Positions 10,110-22,064 of a stretch of 64,000 nucleotides of DNA are shown one piece after another. Location of the stretch: contig JAWPMW010000001.1 of assembly GCA_033344735.1 (NCBI GenBank), positions 62,001 through 126,000 on the forward strand, given 5' to 3'. This stretch comes from Gammaproteobacteria bacterium. GTDB taxonomy: Bacteria > Pseudomonadota > Gammaproteobacteria > UBA4575. The stretch's first letter is position 1. Each line of letters opens with the position of its first letter. The notes under the pieces were generated by a model. That model made no database searches, was not told the DNA's origin, and saw only the letters and a list, made by a program, of their open reading frames with translations. Position numbers and translations under genes: made by a program.

Positions 10110-13100
10110 ATGAAAGACTTATTGAACTTATTAAAGCAACAAGGCCAGTCCGAAGATTTTGATTCGATCAAAATAGGGCTTGCTTCACCTGACATGATTA
10201 GGTCATGGTCATTTGGCGAAGTTAAAAAGCCAGAGACGATTAACTACCGAACATTCAAGCCGGAACGTGATGGGCTTTTCTGTGCCAAGATTTTTGGTCC
10301 TACCAAGGATTACGAATGTTTGTGTGGGAAATACAAACGTTTAAAGCATCGGGGTGTTGTTTGTGAAAAGTGTGGCGTAGAAGTTACTCAAACTAAAGTG
10401 CGTCGCGAGCGAATGGGCCACATAGAGCTAGCGTGTCCCGTTGCGCATATTTGGTTCTTGAAGTCATTACCTTCACGAATTGGTTTGCTATTAGATATGA
10501 CCTTGCGTGAAATCGAGCGCATTCTTTATTTTGAAGCGTTTGTTGTTATCGATCCTGGTATGACAACGCTTGAGACTAAACAATTGCTTTCTGAAGAAGC
10601 TTACCTTGATGCGATAGAGCAACATGGAGATGAGTTCCGTGCAGTCATGGGAGCGGAAGCAATTTATGAATTAATGCTTCAGATTGATCTTAAATCTCAG
10701 AAAGTTGAATTGCGTGAAGAAATTGAAAATACGCGTTCAGAAGCAAAATTAAAACGTTTTTCTAAGCGCCTAAAGCTGGTTGAGTACTTGCTCGAATCGG
10801 GAAATAAGCCTGAGTGGATGATTCTATTGGTGTTGCCTGTGTTGCCACCTGACTTACGTCCATTAGTACCTCTTGATGGAGGTCGTTTTGCCACATCTGA
10901 CTTGAACGATTTATATCGTCGAGTGATTAATCGTAATAATCGACTAAAGCGTCTATTAGAATTAAATGCACCAGACATTATTGTGCGTAATGAAAAGCGC
11001 ATGCTACAAGAGTCTGTTGATGCATTACTAGATAATGGTCGCCGAGGTAGAGCGATTACTGGTACCAATAAGCGCCCACTGAAATCACTTGCTGACATGA
11101 TCAAAGGTAAGCAAGGACGTTTCCGTCAAAACTTGCTGGGCAAGCGTGTTGATTATTCTGGTCGTTCAGTAATTGTATGTGGCCCAACATTAAGGTTACA
11201 TCAGTGTGGACTACCTAAAAAAATGGCGTTGGAATTATTTAAGCCATTTGTATTCAGTAAATTAATGTTGCGAGGCATTGCTCCAACAATTAAAGCATGT
11301 AAGAAAATTGTTGAACGTGAAGGTGCTGAAGTTTGGGATATCTTAGAAGAAGTTATCCGCGAGCATCCTGTTATGCTTAACCGCGCACCAACACTTCACC
11401 GTTTGGGTATTCAGTGTTTTGAGCCTCAGTTAATTGAAGGCAAAGCCATTCAATTGCATCCATTAGTATGTGCAGCATTTAACGCTGACTTTGATGGTGA
11501 TCAAATGGCAGTGCATGTACCATTGTCTATTGAAGCGCAATTAGAAGGTCGCGCATTGATGATGTCGACTAACAATATTTTGTCTCCAGCAAATGGAGAG
11601 CCCATTATTGTACCTTCACAAGATATCGTACTTGGCTTGTACTACATGACACGTGAGAAAGTTAATGTGCATGGAGAAGGTATGATTTTCTCTGATGTAG
11701 ATGAAGTGCGTCGTGCATTTGAAACAGGTGCGGCAGATTTACATGCGAAGATTAAGATCCGCATGGCTGAAATGACTATTGCAGAAGATGGTACGCAAAC
11801 AGAACAAGTAGTGATTCAAGACTCATCTGTGGGGCGCGCATTGTTGCTTGATATTCTCCCTAAAGGATTATCCTTTGATCTTATAAACCAAGACCTCAAT
11901 AAGCGTGCAATCTCAAGATTAATAAACGCTTGTTACCGTGAGGTTGGATTAAAAGAAACAGTGATCTTTGCTGACCAACTTATGTATACCGGATTTAAAT
12001 TTGCAACGCTTTCCGGTGTGTCATTCTGCGCGGACGATATGGCGATACCCGACGAGAAAGTCAGCATTCTTGGTGCAGCCGAGCAGGAAGTAAAAGATAT
12101 TGAAACACAATATGCTTCGGGCTTAGTGACAAAGGGTGAGCGTTACAACAAGGTTGTTGATATTTGGTCGCACACCAATGAGAAAGTCGCAAAAGCGATG
12201 ATGGATAAATTAGGTAAAGAACAGGTCAAGGATGCTGAGGGTAATACAGTATCTCAACCTTCGTTCAATTCTATTTTTATGATGGCCGACTCTGGTGCGC
12301 GGGGTTCTGCTGCACAGATTAGACAGCTTGCTGGAATGCGTGGTTTGATGGCAAAGCCAGATGGTTCAATTATTGAGACACCAATTACGGCAAACTTCCG
12401 CGAAGGGTTAAATGTACTTCAGTACTTTATTTCTACTCATGGTGCACGTAAAGGCTTAGCTGATACTGCGCTTAAAACTGCAAATTCAGGGTATCTGACT
12501 CGTCGTTTGGTTGATGTGGCTCAAGATCTTGTAATTACTGAGCATGATTGCGGAACTGAGAATGGGATTATTATGAATCCCATAATTGAGGGTGGAGATG
12601 TTGTTGAGCCGTTGAGTGAACGTGTGCTTGGTCGTGTAGTGGCCAAAGATGTTCTTGATGCAACAGGTAAGAAAACACTTATCCCACAAGGCACATTGCT
12701 TGATGAAAAGTGGGTTGCACAGTTTGAAGAATTAGGTGTTGATGAAATTCTTGTTCGAACACCAATTACTTGCGATACCCGTTACGGAGTTTGTTCAAGT
12801 TGTTATGGTCGTGATTTAGCGCGCGGACATTTGATTAACCAAGGTGAGGCAGTCGGTGTGATGGCAGCTCAGTCTATTGGTGAGCCGGGTACACAGTTAA
12901 CGATGCGTACTTTCCATATTGGTGGTGCGGCAAGTCGTGCAGCGTCAACAAATAGTATTGCGCCAAAAGCCTCAGGTACAGTTCGTTTTCATAATATTAA
13001 ATTAGTTAAGCATCATGATGGACACAATGTAGCAGCATCGCGTTCTGGTGAAATTGGTTTAATTGATGAGCATGGTCGTGAGCGTGAGCGTTATAAACTA

Positions 13101-14351
13101 CCTTATGGAGCATCTATTTCAGCGAATGAAGGGGATGCTGTTGAATCGGGACAAGTAATAGCAACATGGGATCCACACACTCACCCAATTATTGCTGAGG
13201 TTGGTGGACGAGTTAAATTAGTCGATTTCTCTGATGGCGTGACTGTAAATAAGCGATTGGATGAAGTTACCGGTTTGAGTTCAACTATTGTTGCCGATCC
13301 TAAGAGTCGTCCTGCAGCAGGAAAAGATCTGCGTCCAATGGTGAAGTTAGTTGATGACAAAGATAATGAATTAACGCTACCTGATTCAGATTTCCCAGCA
13401 CAATACGTGTTGCCACCAGAAGCAATTGTAAGTTTAGAAGATGGTGCGCAAGTAGGTGTAGGTGACATTATCGCGCGTATTCCTCAAGAATCTTCAAAGA
13501 CTAGAGATATTACTGGTGGTCTGCCTCGAGTTGCTGATCTTTTTGAAGCGCGTAAACCTAAAGAGCCAGCAGTGATGGCCCTTGAGTCAGGAATTATTAG
13601 TTTTGGTAAAGAGACCAAAGGTAAACAACGTTTAGTTATCACCATGGATGATGGTGAGACAGTAGAAGAATTAATCCCTAAGTGGAGACATGTCGATGTG
13701 TTCGAAGGTGAGCATGTAGATAAGGGTGAAGTGGTTGTCGAAGGTGAACGTAGTCCCCACGATATCTTGAAGTTACTAGGAGTGAGTGCATTAGCAGAAT
13801 ATCTAGTACAAGAGATTCAAGACGTTTATCGCTTACAAGGTGTGAAAATAAATGATAAGCACATTGAGGTGATTATTCGCCAAATGTTGCGCAAAGTTGA
13901 GATTTCAGACCGAGGTGATACCAACATGTTACGTGGAGAGCAGGTTGAGCGAGCTCGTCTGTATGAAGTAAATGAGAACATGGAGGCTCGAAACAAAGAG
14001 CCTGCGACTTTCCAAAATGTCTTATTAGGAATTACAAAGGCTTCGTTGGTCACTGAATCCTTCATTTCTGCGGCGTCTTTCCAAGAAACCACACGAGTAT
14101 TGACGGAATCAGCGGTACGTGGATCCAATGACTATTTACGTGGACTGAAGGAAAATGTCATTGTCGGTCGTTTGATCCCGGCAGGAACAGGGCTGACGTA
14201 TCATCAAGAGCGACGTAAAACTCGTCAAGAATTGAATTTGGGAATGCCAGAAATGCCTGATTTGCCCGATATTCAAGAAGAACCAGCAATGATTGAGGAG
14301 ACGTCAGAGGCCGAATCGACCGATCAGGAAGATAATACTTTAGAAACATAG
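10110..14351 (+). CDS. rpoC: DNA-directed RNA polymerase subunit beta prime
   Basis: 1413 residues (E. coli 1407). The N-terminal zinc ribbon is visible as [20 protein letters not shown] near residues 70-88. The catalytic magnesium motif NADFDGDQ is at about 458-465. The second zinc site includes [11 protein letters not shown] near 887-897, and the trigger-loop region [19 protein letters not shown] follows. The C-terminal tail of about 40 residues is acidic and poorly conserved. A GCAGGAGA ribosome site precedes the ATG. The rpoC stop is followed by the rpsL promoter and a terminator-like hairpin. Confidence 0.99.
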   Translation: MKDLLNLLKQQGQSEDFDSIKIGLASPDMIRSWSFGEVKKPETINYRTFKPERDGLFCAKIFGPTKDYECLCGKYKRLKHRGVVCEKCGVEVTQTKVRRERMGHIELACPVAHIWFLKSLPSRIGLLLDMTLREIERILYFEAFVVIDPGMTTLETKQLLSEEAYLDAIEQHGDEFRAVMGAEAIYELMLQIDLKSQKVELREEIENTRSEAKLKRFSKRLKLVEYLLESGNKPEWMILLVLPVLPPDLRPLVPLDGGRFATSDLNDLYRRVINRNNRLKRLLELNAPDIIVRNEKRMLQESVDALLDNGRRGRAITGTNKRPLKSLADMIKGKQGRFRQNLLGKRVDYSGRSVIVCGPTLRLHQCGLPKKMALELFKPFVFSKLMLRGIAPTIKACKKIVEREGAEVWDILEEVIREHPVMLNRAPTLHRLGIQCFEPQLIEGKAIQLHPLVCAAFNADFDGDQMAVHVPLSIEAQLEGRALMMSTNNILSPANGEPIIVPSQDIVLGLYYMTREKVNVHGEGMIFSDVDEVRRAFETGAADLHAKIKIRMAEMTIAEDGTQTEQVVIQDSSVGRALLLDILPKGLSFDLINQDLNKRAISRLINACYREVGLKETVIFADQLMYTGFKFATLSGVSFCADDMAIPDEKVSILGAAEQEVKDIETQYASGLVTKGERYNKVVDIWSHTNEKVAKAMMDKLGKEQVKDAEGNTVSQPSFNSIFMMADSGARGSAAQIRQLAGMRGLMAKPDGSIIETPITANFREGLNVLQYFISTHGARKGLADTALKTANSGYLTRRLVDVAQDLVITEHDCGTENGIIMNPIIEGGDVVEPLSERVLGRVVAKDVLDATGKKTLIPQGTLLDEKWVAQFEELGVDEILVRTPITCDTRYGVCSSCYGRDLARGHLINQGEAVGVMAAQSIGEPGTQLTMRTFHIGGAASRAASTNSIAPKASGTVRFHNIKLVKHHDGHNVAASRSGEIGLIDEHGRERERYKLPYGASISANEGDAVESGQVIATWDPHTHPIIAEVGGRVKLVDFSDGVTVNKRLDEVTGLSSTIVADPKSRPAAGKDLRPMVKLVDDKDNELTLPDSDFPAQYVLPPEAIVSLEDGAQVGVGDIIARIPQESSKTRDITGGLPRVADLFEARKPKEPAVMALESGIISFGKETKGKQRLVITMDDGETVEELIPKWRHVDVFEGEHVDKGEVVVEGERSPHDILKLLGVSALAEYLVQEIQDVYRLQGVKINDKHIEVIIRQMLRKVEISDRGDTNMLRGEQVERARLYEVNENMEARNKEPATFQNVLLGITKASLVTESFISAASFQETTRVLTESAVRGSNDYLRGLKENVIVGRLIPAGTGLTYHQERRKTRQELNLGMPEMPDLPDIQEEPAMIEETSEAESTDQEDNTLET

Positions 14352-14372
14352 TGTTGTTGGGTTCTGTTCTCC

Positions 14373-14402
14373 TTGACAGGGTGCAGCCCAACTCCGTAAA
14401 AT
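14373..14402 (+). promoter_or_regulatory. Promoter of the str operon (rpsL-rpsG-fusA-tufA)
   Basis: A perfect TTGACA (14373-14378) and TAAAAT (14397-14402) are separated by 18 nt, just after the rpoC stop codon. A start near 14409 would give a leader of about 64 nt before rpsL. A 12-bp hairpin begins about 5 nt into that transcript. This is one of the best promoter matches in the window. Confidence 0.8.
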
Positions 14403-14413
14403 CTCGCCACCCT

Positions 14414-14452
14414 ACGACAGGCCGAGCCAAAAATCGGCCTGTCGTTTATTTT
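14414..14452 (+). terminator. Rho-independent terminator of rpoBC, also the 5' hairpin of the rpsL mRNA
   Basis: A perfect 12-bp stem (14414-14425 with 14434-14445) and an 8-nt loop GCCAAAAA are followed by TTATTTTAT. It lies 63 nt after the rpoC stop. The rpsL promoter lies just upstream, so the same hairpin should form at the extreme 5' end of the str mRNA. There it would be too close to the start site to terminate and may instead protect the message. Confidence 0.75.
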
Positions 14453-14472
14453 ATGCCGGAGAAAATTTAAGA

Positions 14473-14847
14473 ATGGCAACAATTAATCAGCTTGTACGCA
14501 AGCCGAGAAAAAGAAAAATTGAAAAAAGTAATGTGCCAGCGTTAGCCGCTTGTCCTCAGCGACGCGGTGTGTGTACTCGTGTGTATACAACTACGCCTAA
14601 AAAGCCAAATTCAGCACTGCGTAAAGTAGCACGCGTGCGTTTGACTAACGGTTTCGAGGTTTCTTCATATATTGGTGGAGAAGGTCATAACCTACAAGAA
14701 CACTCGGTAGTATTGATCCGTGGTGGTCGTGTTAAGGATTTACCCGGTGTTCGCTACCATACAGTACGTGGAAGTTTAGATACTCAAGGGGTAGCAAATC
14801 GTAAGCAAGCTCGCTCTAAATATGGCGCAAAACGCCAGAAGTCATAA
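14473..14847 (+). CDS. rpsL: 30S ribosomal protein S12
   Basis: 124 residues, as in E. coli. S12 sits at the decoding centre. [12 protein letters not shown] near residues 38-49 and [13 protein letters not shown] near 83-95 hold the two lysines whose mutation gives streptomycin resistance; both are wild type here. It is the first gene of the str operon. The ribosome site is GGAGAA, about 10 nt upstream. Confidence 0.98.
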   Translation: MATINQLVRKPRKRKIEKSNVPALAACPQRRGVCTRVYTTTPKKPNSALRKVARVRLTNGFEVSSYIGGEGHNLQEHSVVLIRGGRVKDLPGVRYHTVRGSLDTQGVANRKQARSKYGAKRQKS

Positions 14848-14885
14848 TTTATAGCGATCATTAAACATAATTTTAGCAATCATAA

Positions 14886-15380
<495 letters not shown>

Positions 15381-15407
15381 TAAATGCATTAAGCAGAAAG
15401 TACCAAA

Positions 15408-17507
15408 ATGGCTCGGAAAACGCCCATCGAACGATATCGGAATATCGGAATTATGGCGCATATCGATGCTGGCAAGACGACAACGACTGAGCGGATATTA
15501 TTTTATACCGGTGTTTCTCACAAAATAGGTGAGGTGCATGACGGCGCTGCCGTAATGGATTGGATGGAGCAAGAACAAGAACGCGGCATCACCATTACAT
15601 CAGCAGCTACGACCTGTTTTTGGACAGGGATGGACCAGCAGTTCGAGCAGCATCGAATTAATATTATCGATACTCCTGGCCACGTAGATTTTACGATTGA
15701 AGTAGAAAGATCACTACGTGTACTTGATGGTGCATGTGCTGTCTTTTGTGCGGTAGGTGGAGTGGAACCACAGTCTGAAACGGTCTGGCGTCAGGCAAAT
15801 AAGTACCACGTTCCACGCATGGCGTTTGTAAATAAGATGGATCGCACTGGTGCGAACTTTCTTAGAGTGATCGAACAGATTCGAGATCGGTTAGGTTCAA
15901 ATGCAATACCGATGCAGTTGCCGATAGGTGCTGAAGAGAATTTTAAAGGGGTAGTCGACCTGGTACGTATGCAGGCCATATATTGGAATGAGTCTGATAT
16001 GGGTACTACATACGAGGCTAGAGACGTTCCTGAAGGTGAGTTGCTAGAAGAATGCCAGGAATGGCGGGAGCAACTGCTTGAAGCCACTGCAGAAGCTTCC
16101 GAAGAATTAATGGATAAATACCTTGAAGAAGGAGATTTATCCGAAGATGAAATTCATCAGGGAATTCGCATCCGCACACTAGCTGGAGAAATTGTTCCAG
16201 CATTTTGTGGGTCTGCTTTTAAGAATAAAGGCGTGCAGGCTATGCTGGATGCAGTTGTGAGATATATGCCGTCGCCATCAGATGTGCCGCCGATAACTGG
16301 CATACTTGATGATAAAAATGAAACAGAAGGCACACGAAAGTCTTCTGATAAAGAACCATTTGCAGCGTTAGCGTTTAAAATTGCCACTGATTCATATGTA
16401 GGCACGCTAACATTTTTTAGGGTTTACTCCGGTATCATAAAAACTGGGGATACTGTATTTAACCCAATTAAAGGGAAGAAAGAACGCATTGGCCGGTTAC
16501 TACAAATGCACTCTAATTCTCGCGAAGAAATTAAAGAAGTGTATGCAGGTGATATTGCTGCTGCGGTCGGGCTAAGAGAAGTGACGACAGGAGAGACATT
16601 ATGTTCTCCTAAAGATGTCATTACCTTGGAACGAATGGAATTTCCGGAACCGGTAATTTCAGTGGCGGTGGAGCCTAGAACAACAGGCGATCAGGAAAAG
16701 ATGGCGGTGGCTTTGCAGAAGTTGGCGCAAGAAGATCCTTCTTTTAGGGTTAGAACAGACGAAGAGTCTGGCCAGACAATTATTGCCGGGATGGGCGAGT
16801 TGCATCTCGATATCATTGTCGATCGCATGAAACGAGAATTTAAAGTGGATGCCAATGTGGGTGCACCACAGGTGGCGTTCAGAGAAACCATCCGTTCTAC
16901 AGTTGAACATGAGAATAAATTTGTTCGACAGTCAGGTGGGCGTGGTCAGTATGGTCATGTTTGGCTGAAGATAGAGCCACTAGAAGAAGGTGGCGGATTT
17001 GAATTTGTTAACGAAATTGTTGGCGGTGTAATTCCTAAGGAATTCATTCCATCAGTGGAGAAAGGCGTTAAAGAGTCATTGGAAAGCGGTGTGGTTGCTG
17101 GCTACCCAATGGTCGACATAAAAGTCACGCTATATGAAGGCTCGTTTCATGATGTTGATTCATCAGAAATGGCATTTAAAATAGCCGGCTCGATGTGTTT
17201 CAAAGAGGGTAGTCGAGAAGCAAGCCCCGTGTTATTGGAACCCATTATGAAAGTTGAAGTAGTAACGCCAGAAGATTACATGGGCGATGTGGTTGGAGAC
17301 CTTAATCGTCGCAGAGGGATTGTTAGTGGTATGGATGATGCACCTGCAGGTAAAATCGTTCGCGCTGATGTACCTCTAAAAGAGATGTTCGGGTATGCCA
17401 CTGATTTACGGTCAGCAACTCAGGGCAGAGCAACATATTCAATGGAATTTGAAAAATATAGTGAAGCACCTTCAGTAGTTGTAGAAGCAGTAACTAAGGG
17501 TCACTAG
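15408..17507 (+). CDS. fusA: Elongation factor G
   Basis: 699 residues (E. coli 704). It is the GTPase that drives translocation and, with RRF, ribosome recycling. The P-loop [13 protein letters not shown] is near residue 17, the DTPGHVDF motif near 87, and NKMD near 142. Domain IV contains [11 protein letters not shown], and the domain V end is intact. It is the third gene of the str operon and lies 50 nt upstream of tufA. Confidence 0.99.
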   Translation: MARKTPIERYRNIGIMAHIDAGKTTTTERILFYTGVSHKIGEVHDGAAVMDWMEQEQERGITITSAATTCFWTGMDQQFEQHRINIIDTPGHVDFTIEVERSLRVLDGACAVFCAVGGVEPQSETVWRQANKYHVPRMAFVNKMDRTGANFLRVIEQIRDRLGSNAIPMQLPIGAEENFKGVVDLVRMQAIYWNESDMGTTYEARDVPEGELLEECQEWREQLLEATAEASEELMDKYLEEGDLSEDEIHQGIRIRTLAGEIVPAFCGSAFKNKGVQAMLDAVVRYMPSPSDVPPITGILDDKNETEGTRKSSDKEPFAALAFKIATDSYVGTLTFFRVYSGIIKTGDTVFNPIKGKKERIGRLLQMHSNSREEIKEVYAGDIAAAVGLREVTTGETLCSPKDVITLERMEFPEPVISVAVEPRTTGDQEKMAVALQKLAQEDPSFRVRTDEESGQTIIAGMGELHLDIIVDRMKREFKVDANVGAPQVAFRETIRSTVEHENKFVRQSGGRGQYGHVWLKIEPLEEGGGFEFVNEIVGGVIPKEFIPSVEKGVKESLESGVVAGYPMVDIKVTLYEGSFHDVDSSEMAFKIAGSMCFKEGSREASPVLLEPIMKVEVVTPEDYMGDVVGDLNRRRGIVSGMDDAPAGKIVRADVPLKEMFGYATDLRSATQGRATYSMEFEKYSEAPSVVVEAVTKGH

Positions 17508-17538
17508 AAAGAGTTTGTTTTTAATTTAATATATAAAT

Positions 17539-18750
17539 ATTTAAGAGGTATCGGACGATGTCGAAGGAGAAGTTTGAACGCAATAAGCCCCATGTAAATG
17601 TGGGGACCATAGGTCACGTGGATCATGGTAAGACGACGTTAACGGCAGCGTTAACGAAGGTGTCAGCGGAAGCCCAGGGTGGCGAGTTCAAGGACTATGG
17701 CGATATCGACAATGCGCCAGAAGAAAGAGAGCGCGGGATCACGATTGCTACCGCCCACGTCGAGTATGAGACAGACAAGCGTCACTATGCTCACGTCGAT
17801 TGCCCAGGACACGCGGATTATGTGAAGAACATGATTACGGGTGCGGCGCAAATGGACGGCGCGATTTTGGTGTGTTCAGCAGCCGATGGGCCGATGCCAC
17901 AAACGCGAGAGCACATATTATTGTCACGCCAAGTGGGTGTGCCATACATCGTGGTGTACATGAACAAAGCGGATCAGGTAGATGATGCGGAATTATTAGA
18001 GTTAGTTGAGATGGAGATCCGCGATTTACTGTCTAGCTACGACTTTCCAGGGGACGATACGCCAATTGTCACCGGTTCAGCACTGAAAGCGCTTGAAGGT
18101 GATACGTCAGACATTGGTGTGCCATCGGTATTAAAGCTATTAGAAGAAATGGATGCTTACATTCCTGAGCCAGAGCGAGCAATTGATGGTGATTATTTAA
18201 TGCCTGTTGAGGACGTGTTTTCAATTTCAGGTCGTGGCACGGTAGTGACCGGCAGAATCGAACGCGGCATCGTAAAAGTGGGCGAAGAAGTCGAGATTGT
18301 GGGAATTAAAGAGACGGCTAAGACAACGTGTACAGGTGTAGAGATGTTCCGTAAGCTGCTTGACGAAGGGCGTGCGGGAGACAATGTGGGAATTTTATTA
18401 CGCGGCACGAAGCGTGATGAAGTGGAACGTGGGCAAGTGTTATGTAAGCCAGGCAGTATTACCCCTCACACGAAATTTGAAGCAGAAGTCTACATTCTGT
18501 CAAAGGATGAAGGCGGAAGACACACACCATTCTTCAATGGTTACCGCCCACAGTTTTACTTCCGAACAACGGATGTAACAGGTGCATGTGAGTTACCGGA
18601 AGGTGTCGAGATGGTGATGCCGGGTGATAATGTGAAGATGGAAGTGAGCATGATTGCGCCGATCGCGATGGAAGAAGGCTTACGCTTTGCGATACGCGAA
18701 GGTGGCCGTACCGTGGGTGCGGGTGTTGTATCTAAAATTATTGAATAATC
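17539..18750 (+). repeat. Direct repeat copy 2 covering tufA
   Basis: Identical to 1035-2246 and in the same orientation, about 16.5 kb away. The identity starts 19 nt before the ATG, including the ribosome site, and ends 2 nt after the stop codon, where the flanks become unrelated. Confidence 0.93.
17558..18748 (+). CDS. tufA: Elongation factor Tu, second copy
   Basis: 396 residues, identical at the protein and apparently the DNA level to the copy at 1054-2244. It has the same motifs: [17 protein letters not shown] and NKAD. It is the fourth gene of the str operon behind fusA. rpsJ follows after 42 nt, so this copy links the str operon to rpsJ. Two tuf genes at these two loci are the ancestral state in proteobacteria. 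Confidence 0.99.
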   Translation: MSKEKFERNKPHVNVGTIGHVDHGKTTLTAALTKVSAEAQGGEFKDYGDIDNAPEERERGITIATAHVEYETDKRHYAHVDCPGHADYVKNMITGAAQMDGAILVCSAADGPMPQTREHILLSRQVGVPYIVVYMNKADQVDDAELLELVEMEIRDLLSSYDFPGDDTPIVTGSALKALEGDTSDIGVPSVLKLLEEMDAYIPEPERAIDGDYLMPVEDVFSISGRGTVVTGRIERGIVKVGEEVEIVGIKETAKTTCTGVEMFRKLLDEGRAGDNVGILLRGTKRDEVERGQVLCKPGSITPHTKFEAEVYILSKDEGGRHTPFFNGYRPQFYFRTTDVTGACELPEGVEMVMPGDNVKMEVSMIAPIAMEEGLRFAIREGGRTVGAGVVSKIIE

Positions 18751-18790
18751 CTGGCTAAACAATCCAGGTTAAATAACAAAAGAGTAAATA

Positions 18791-19105
18791 ATGTCAGAAA
18801 GTCAGCGTATTCGAATTAGATTAAAGGCGTTTGATCACCGTTTAATTGATCGCTCAGCGAGTGAGATTGTGCAAACAGCAAAACGTACAGGAGCTCGTGT
18901 AAAGGGTCCAATCCCTTTGCCTACCAGAAAGGAGAGGTTTACTGTGTTGATCTCCCCTCACGTAGATAAGAACGCTCGAGACCAGTATGAAATTCGCACA
19001 CACAAGCGGATTATGGATATTGTTGACCCGACAGACAAAACAGTAGATGCCCTAATGAAGCTGGATTTAGCAGCTGGGGTGGATGTTCAGATTAAACTGA
19101 ATTAA
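18791..19105 (+). CDS. rpsJ: 30S ribosomal protein S10 (NusE)
   Basis: 104 residues (E. coli 103). It is part of the 30S head and also a transcription antitermination partner of NusB and Nus[16 protein letters not shown] at the N-terminus and the [20 protein letters not shown] segment near residues 40-60 are diagnostic. In E. coli rpsJ heads the S10 operon; here it follows tufA by 42 nt and is separated from rplC by 224 nt, so it seems to belong to the str transcript. Confidence 0.98.
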   Translation: MSESQRIRIRLKAFDHRLIDRSASEIVQTAKRTGARVKGPIPLPTRKERFTVLISPHVDKNARDQYEIRTHKRIMDIVDPTDKTVDALMKLDLAAGVDVQIKLN

Positions 19106-19127
19106 TTGTAATATAGCGACCGCCTAG

Positions 19128-19152
19128 CTTTTATTTGTTACTGAAATAAAAG
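19128..19152 (+). promoter_or_regulatory. AT-rich hairpin after rpsJ
   Basis: CTTTTATTT (19128-19136) pairs perfectly with AAATAAAAG (19144-19152) around a 7-nt loop. A second pairing, ACCGC (19119-19123) with GCGGT (19170-19174), could enclose it. No T-run follows, so it is not a canonical terminator. It may mark the 3' end of the str-rpsJ message. Confidence 0.4.
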
Positions 19153-19173
19153 AATAAATTTTAAAAAAAGCGG

Positions 19174-19202
19174 TTTCCTATTGCGTTAAATTCTGTAATA
19201 AT
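19174..19202 (+). promoter_or_regulatory. Candidate internal promoter for rplC and the rest of the S10 operon
   Basis: An extended -10 element, TG (19194-19195) followed after one base by AATAAT (19197-19202), is preceded 17 nt upstream by a weak -35 TTTCCT. The sequence after the -10, TCGCGGCTTC, is almost the same as that after the alpha-operon promoter at 29728. A start near 19209 would place a large GC-rich hairpin right at the mRNA 5' end. Confidence 0.5.
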
Positions 19203-19214
19203 TCGCGGCTTCCT

Positions 19215-19247
19215 GTGGCCCGGACAAGCATTGCTTGCCCGGGCCAC
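19215..19247 (+). promoter_or_regulatory. Strong GC-rich stem-loop in the rplC leader
   Basis: A 33-nt near-palindrome has a 9-bp outer stem GTGGCCCGG/CCGGGCCAC, one A-C mismatch, and a 6-bp inner stem CAAGCA/TGCTTG around a single central base. No T-run follows, so it is unlikely to terminate by itself. It lies 83 nt upstream of rplC. Its position could suit control by L4, which regulates the S10 leader in E. coli, or a 5' protective role; neither is shown. Confidence 0.65.
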
Positions 19248-19329
19248 ATTCGCGATGCCTTAAAAAAAGCAGAATTAAAGAATATTGCGTAATTTTAGCA
19301 ATTGAACGAGTAAAACAGAGATTAAATCG

Positions 19330-19968
19330 ATGCCTTTAGGTGTAGTTGGTAAAAAAGTGGGTATGACCCGTGTATTTACAGAAGATGGTGCTTCTGTACC
19401 TGTGACTGTGCTTCACGTCGATAGCAATCGAGTAACTCAGTTAAAACAACAAGAAAATGATGGTTATAGTGCAGTTCAGGTCGCTTATGGAGCGCGAAAG
19501 CCGTCACGTGTAAATAAAGCGCTGACAGGTCACTTCGCTAAAGCGAGTGTGACATCAGGTGAAGGCATGTATGAATTCCGGCTATCAGACTCTGAAGAGG
19601 TTGAATTAGAGTTGGGTGCGCAAATTAGTGCTGATATGTTCGAAGAAGGACAGAAAGTGCAAGTGACTGGTATTTCAAAAGGTAAAGGGTTTGCTGGAAC
19701 TATCAAACGCCATAACTTCCGTGGTCAAGATGCTACGCATGGCAACTCAATTTCACACCGTGTGCCTGGTTCAACTGGTATGTGTCAAACCCCAGGCCGA
19801 GTATTTAAAGGCAAGAAAATGGCGGGTCATATGGGTAGTGAACAAGTCAGTACTAAAAATCTTACAGTTGTAAGAGTAGATACAGATAGAGATTTAATTT
19901 TAATTAAGGGTGCTGTCCCTGGTGCTAAAGGCGGTCGAGTAATCGTAAAGCCAATTATAACTGCATAA
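19330..19968 (+). CDS. rplC: 50S ribosomal protein L3
   Basis: 212 residues (E. coli 209). L3 is an early assembly protein next to the peptidyl transferase centre. The [16 protein letters not shown] start and the central loop [14 protein letters not shown] are diagnostic. The glutamine methylated by PrmB in E. coli is kept in CQTPGR. It is the first gene after the 224-nt leader region with a candidate promoter and hairpin. Confidence 0.98.
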   Translation: MPLGVVGKKVGMTRVFTEDGASVPVTVLHVDSNRVTQLKQQENDGYSAVQVAYGARKPSRVNKALTGHFAKASVTSGEGMYEFRLSDSEEVELELGAQISADMFEEGQKVQVTGISKGKGFAGTIKRHNFRGQDATHGNSISHRVPGSTGMCQTPGRVFKGKKMAGHMGSEQVSTKNLTVVRVDTDRDLILIKGAVPGAKGGRVIVKPIITA

Positions 19969-19986
19969 TAATAATCGAATAGAAAT

Positions 19987-20595
19987 ATGAAACTTGATGT
20001 AACTAACGGTAGCTCAATAAATGTGTCAGATGACACATTTGGCCGTGACTATAATGAGACGCTTGTTCATCAGGCAGTAACTGCATATTTAGCGGGTGCT
20101 CGCTCTGGAACAAAAGCTCAAAAAAACCGCTCAGCAGTAAGAGGTGGTGGTGCTAAGCCTTGGAGACAAAAAGGTACTGGTAGAGCGCGTGCCGGAACAT
20201 CGCGCGGTCCATTATGGCGCAGTGGCGGACAAACATTCGCAGCACAGCCGCGTAGTTATAAGCAAAAAATGAACAAGAAAATGGTGCGCGCAGCTTACGC
20301 ATCAATATTTTCAGAGTTAATTAGGCTTGAGCGTCTGCATGTTGTTGATGACTTTACTGCCGAAACACCAAAGACTAAAGATATGTTGGCGAGATTAAGC
20401 AAAATTGGTGTGAGCTCTGCATATATTATCGTTGGAACTGAAAAGTCAGATGAAAAGCTATATTTATCTGCACGCAATTTACATGATGTTGATGTTGATG
20501 AAGCATCAAGTATTGATCCGGTTAGCCTGATTAAATTTGAGCATGTAGTAATTACTGAAGAAGCGCTTAAAGAAGTTGAGGAGTGGTTGAAGTGA
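19987..20595 (+). CDS. rplD: 50S ribosomal protein L4
   Basis: 202 residues (E. coli 201). L4 lines the peptide exit tunnel with a long loop, here [18 protein letters not shown] near residues 65-82. In E. coli it also represses the S10 operon. It overlaps rplW by 4 nt through GTGA, indicating coupled translation. Confidence 0.98.
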   Translation: MKLDVTNGSSINVSDDTFGRDYNETLVHQAVTAYLAGARSGTKAQKNRSAVRGGGAKPWRQKGTGRARAGTSRGPLWRSGGQTFAAQPRSYKQKMNKKMVRAAYASIFSELIRLERLHVVDDFTAETPKTKDMLARLSKIGVSSAYIIVGTEKSDEKLYLSARNLHDVDVDEASSIDPVSLIKFEHVVITEEALKEVEEWLK

Positions 20596-20900
20596 GTCAG
20601 TCAATCAGCATGGAGCGTCTTACCCAGGTGTTAGTTGCACCGCATGTATCAGAAAAATCTGCATTACTTGCAGACACTGCAAATCAACACGTGTTTAAAG
20701 TGCTTCCTAGCGCGAGTAAGCAAGAAATAAAAAGTGCTGTAGAGCAATTATTTCAAGTTAAAGTCGCCTCGGTTCGTGTTGCAAATGTTCAAGGTAAAAA
20801 TAAACGTTTTGGACGTGTGATGGGTAAACGAAGTGATTGGAAAAAAGCATATGTAAGGCTCGAAACTGGGCACGACATTGATCTAACTGGAATGGAATAA
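20592..20900 (+). CDS. rplW: 50S ribosomal protein L23
   Basis: 102 residues from the GTG at 20592 (E. coli 100). I chose this start because GAGGAG (20578-20583) is 8 nt upstream and the GTGA overlaps the rplD stop; a GTG at 20583 lies inside that ribosome site. L23 lies at the tunnel exit and docks trigger factor and [17 protein letters not shown] near residue 15 and [12 protein letters not shown]-like sequence near the end are diagnostic. Confidence 0.96.
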   Translation: MSQSISMERLTQVLVAPHVSEKSALLADTANQHVFKVLPSASKQEIKSAVEQLFQVKVASVRVANVQGKNKRFGRVMGKRSDWKKAYVRLETGHDIDLTGME

Positions 20901-20902
20901 AA

Positions 20903-21730
20903 ATGGCAGTCGTAAAATCAAAACCAACCTCTCCAGGACGTCGATTCCAAGTACGGATCGTCTCAAAAGATCTGCATACTGGTGAGCCGGTTAAAGCATT
21001 AGTAGAAAAGAAATCAAAATCTGGTGGTCGTAATAACTTGGGACGCATCACTACACGTCATCGTGGTGGTGGTCATAAGCAACGTTATAGAACAGTAGAT
21101 TTTAAGCGTAATAAAGATGGTATCCCAGCAATTGTAGAGCGTTTGGAATACGATCCAAATAGGACGGCACACTTAGCATTATTAAAATATGCAGATGGAG
21201 AGCGACGGTACATCATTGCTCCTAAAGGTATAAAAGCTAACGACTCAATTATGTCTGGCGCACAGTCACCAATTAAGCCAGGAAATACTCTGCCACTAAG
21301 AAGTATTCCGGTAGGTACAGTTGTTCACTGTATAGAGTTAAAGCCAGGAAAAGGCGCGCAAGTTGGTAGAAGCGCAGGTGCTGCTATACAACTTGTAGCA
21401 AGAGAAGGTGCGCATGCAACTTTGCGCTTACGTTCGGGTGAAATGCGCAAGGTGTTATCAGATTGTCGTGCAACAATAGGTGAAGTAGGTAATTCTGAGC
21501 ATAATTTACGTAAATTAGGTAAAGCAGGTGCTAGCAGATGGCGTGGTGTAAAGCCTACTGTTCGTGGTGTTGCTATGAACCCAATTGATCACCCTCATGG
21601 TGGTGGTGAGGGAAGAACTTCGGGTGGTAGGCATCCAGTATCACCTTGGGGTATGCCAACTAAAGGCTTTAAGACACGTAAGAACAAGCGTACTGACAAT
21701 ATGATCGTACGTCGTCGCAATAAAAAATAA
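20903..21730 (+). CDS. rplB: 50S ribosomal protein L2
   Basis: 275 residues (E. coli 273). It is the most conserved large-subunit protein and is needed for subunit association and peptidyl transfer. The C-terminal [17 protein letters not shown] motif with the essential histidine is complete. It starts two nucleotides after rplW. Confidence 0.98.
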   Translation: MAVVKSKPTSPGRRFQVRIVSKDLHTGEPVKALVEKKSKSGGRNNLGRITTRHRGGGHKQRYRTVDFKRNKDGIPAIVERLEYDPNRTAHLALLKYADGERRYIIAPKGIKANDSIMSGAQSPIKPGNTLPLRSIPVGTVVHCIELKPGKGAQVGRSAGAAIQLVAREGAHATLRLRSGEMRKVLSDCRATIGEVGNSEHNLRKLGKAGASRWRGVKPTVRGVAMNPIDHPHGGGEGRTSGGRHPVSPWGMPTKGFKTRKNKRTDNMIVRRRNKK

Positions 21731-21764
21731 ATAAACTAATTTAAGTAATAACGAGGACATAACG

Positions 21765-22037
21765 TTGCCAAGATCATTACGAAAAGGCCCTCATATAGAT
21801 CACCATCTTGCTAAGAAAGTGCAAGTGGCTGTTGAGAATAACGATCGCAAGCCAATTAAAACATGGTCGCGGCGGTCAATGGTTTCACCGGAAATGGTGG
21901 GATTAACTATTGCTATCCATAACGGACGTCAACATGTTCCTGTATTGGTTTCAGAAAATATGGTGGGTCATAAGTTAGGTGAATTTGCAGCTACGCGTGT
22001 ATTTAAAGGGCATTCAGGCGATAAGAAAGTTAAATAG
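21765..22037 (+). CDS. rpsS: 30S ribosomal protein S19
   Basis: 90 residues (E. coli 92). It starts with TTG at 21765, supported by GAGGA 7 nt upstream and by the N-terminus [14 protein letters not shown] aligned with the family. S19 lies in the 30S head near S13. The conserved [16 protein letters not shown] is near the C-terminus. Confidence 0.97.
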   Translation: MPRSLRKGPHIDHHLAKKVQVAVENNDRKPIKTWSRRSMVSPEMVGLTIAIHNGRQHVPVLVSENMVGHKLGEFAATRVFKGHSGDKKVK

Positions 22038-22064
22038 TAAAAAGAAAAAATTACGAGTTAAATT

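Noticed and set aside
14414-14452. Hairpin as a premature terminator for the rpsL transcript
   Set aside because: It would form within the first 40 nt of the RNA, too close to the start for efficient intrinsic termination, and would silence an essential operon. Its terminator role is more plausible for rpoBC.
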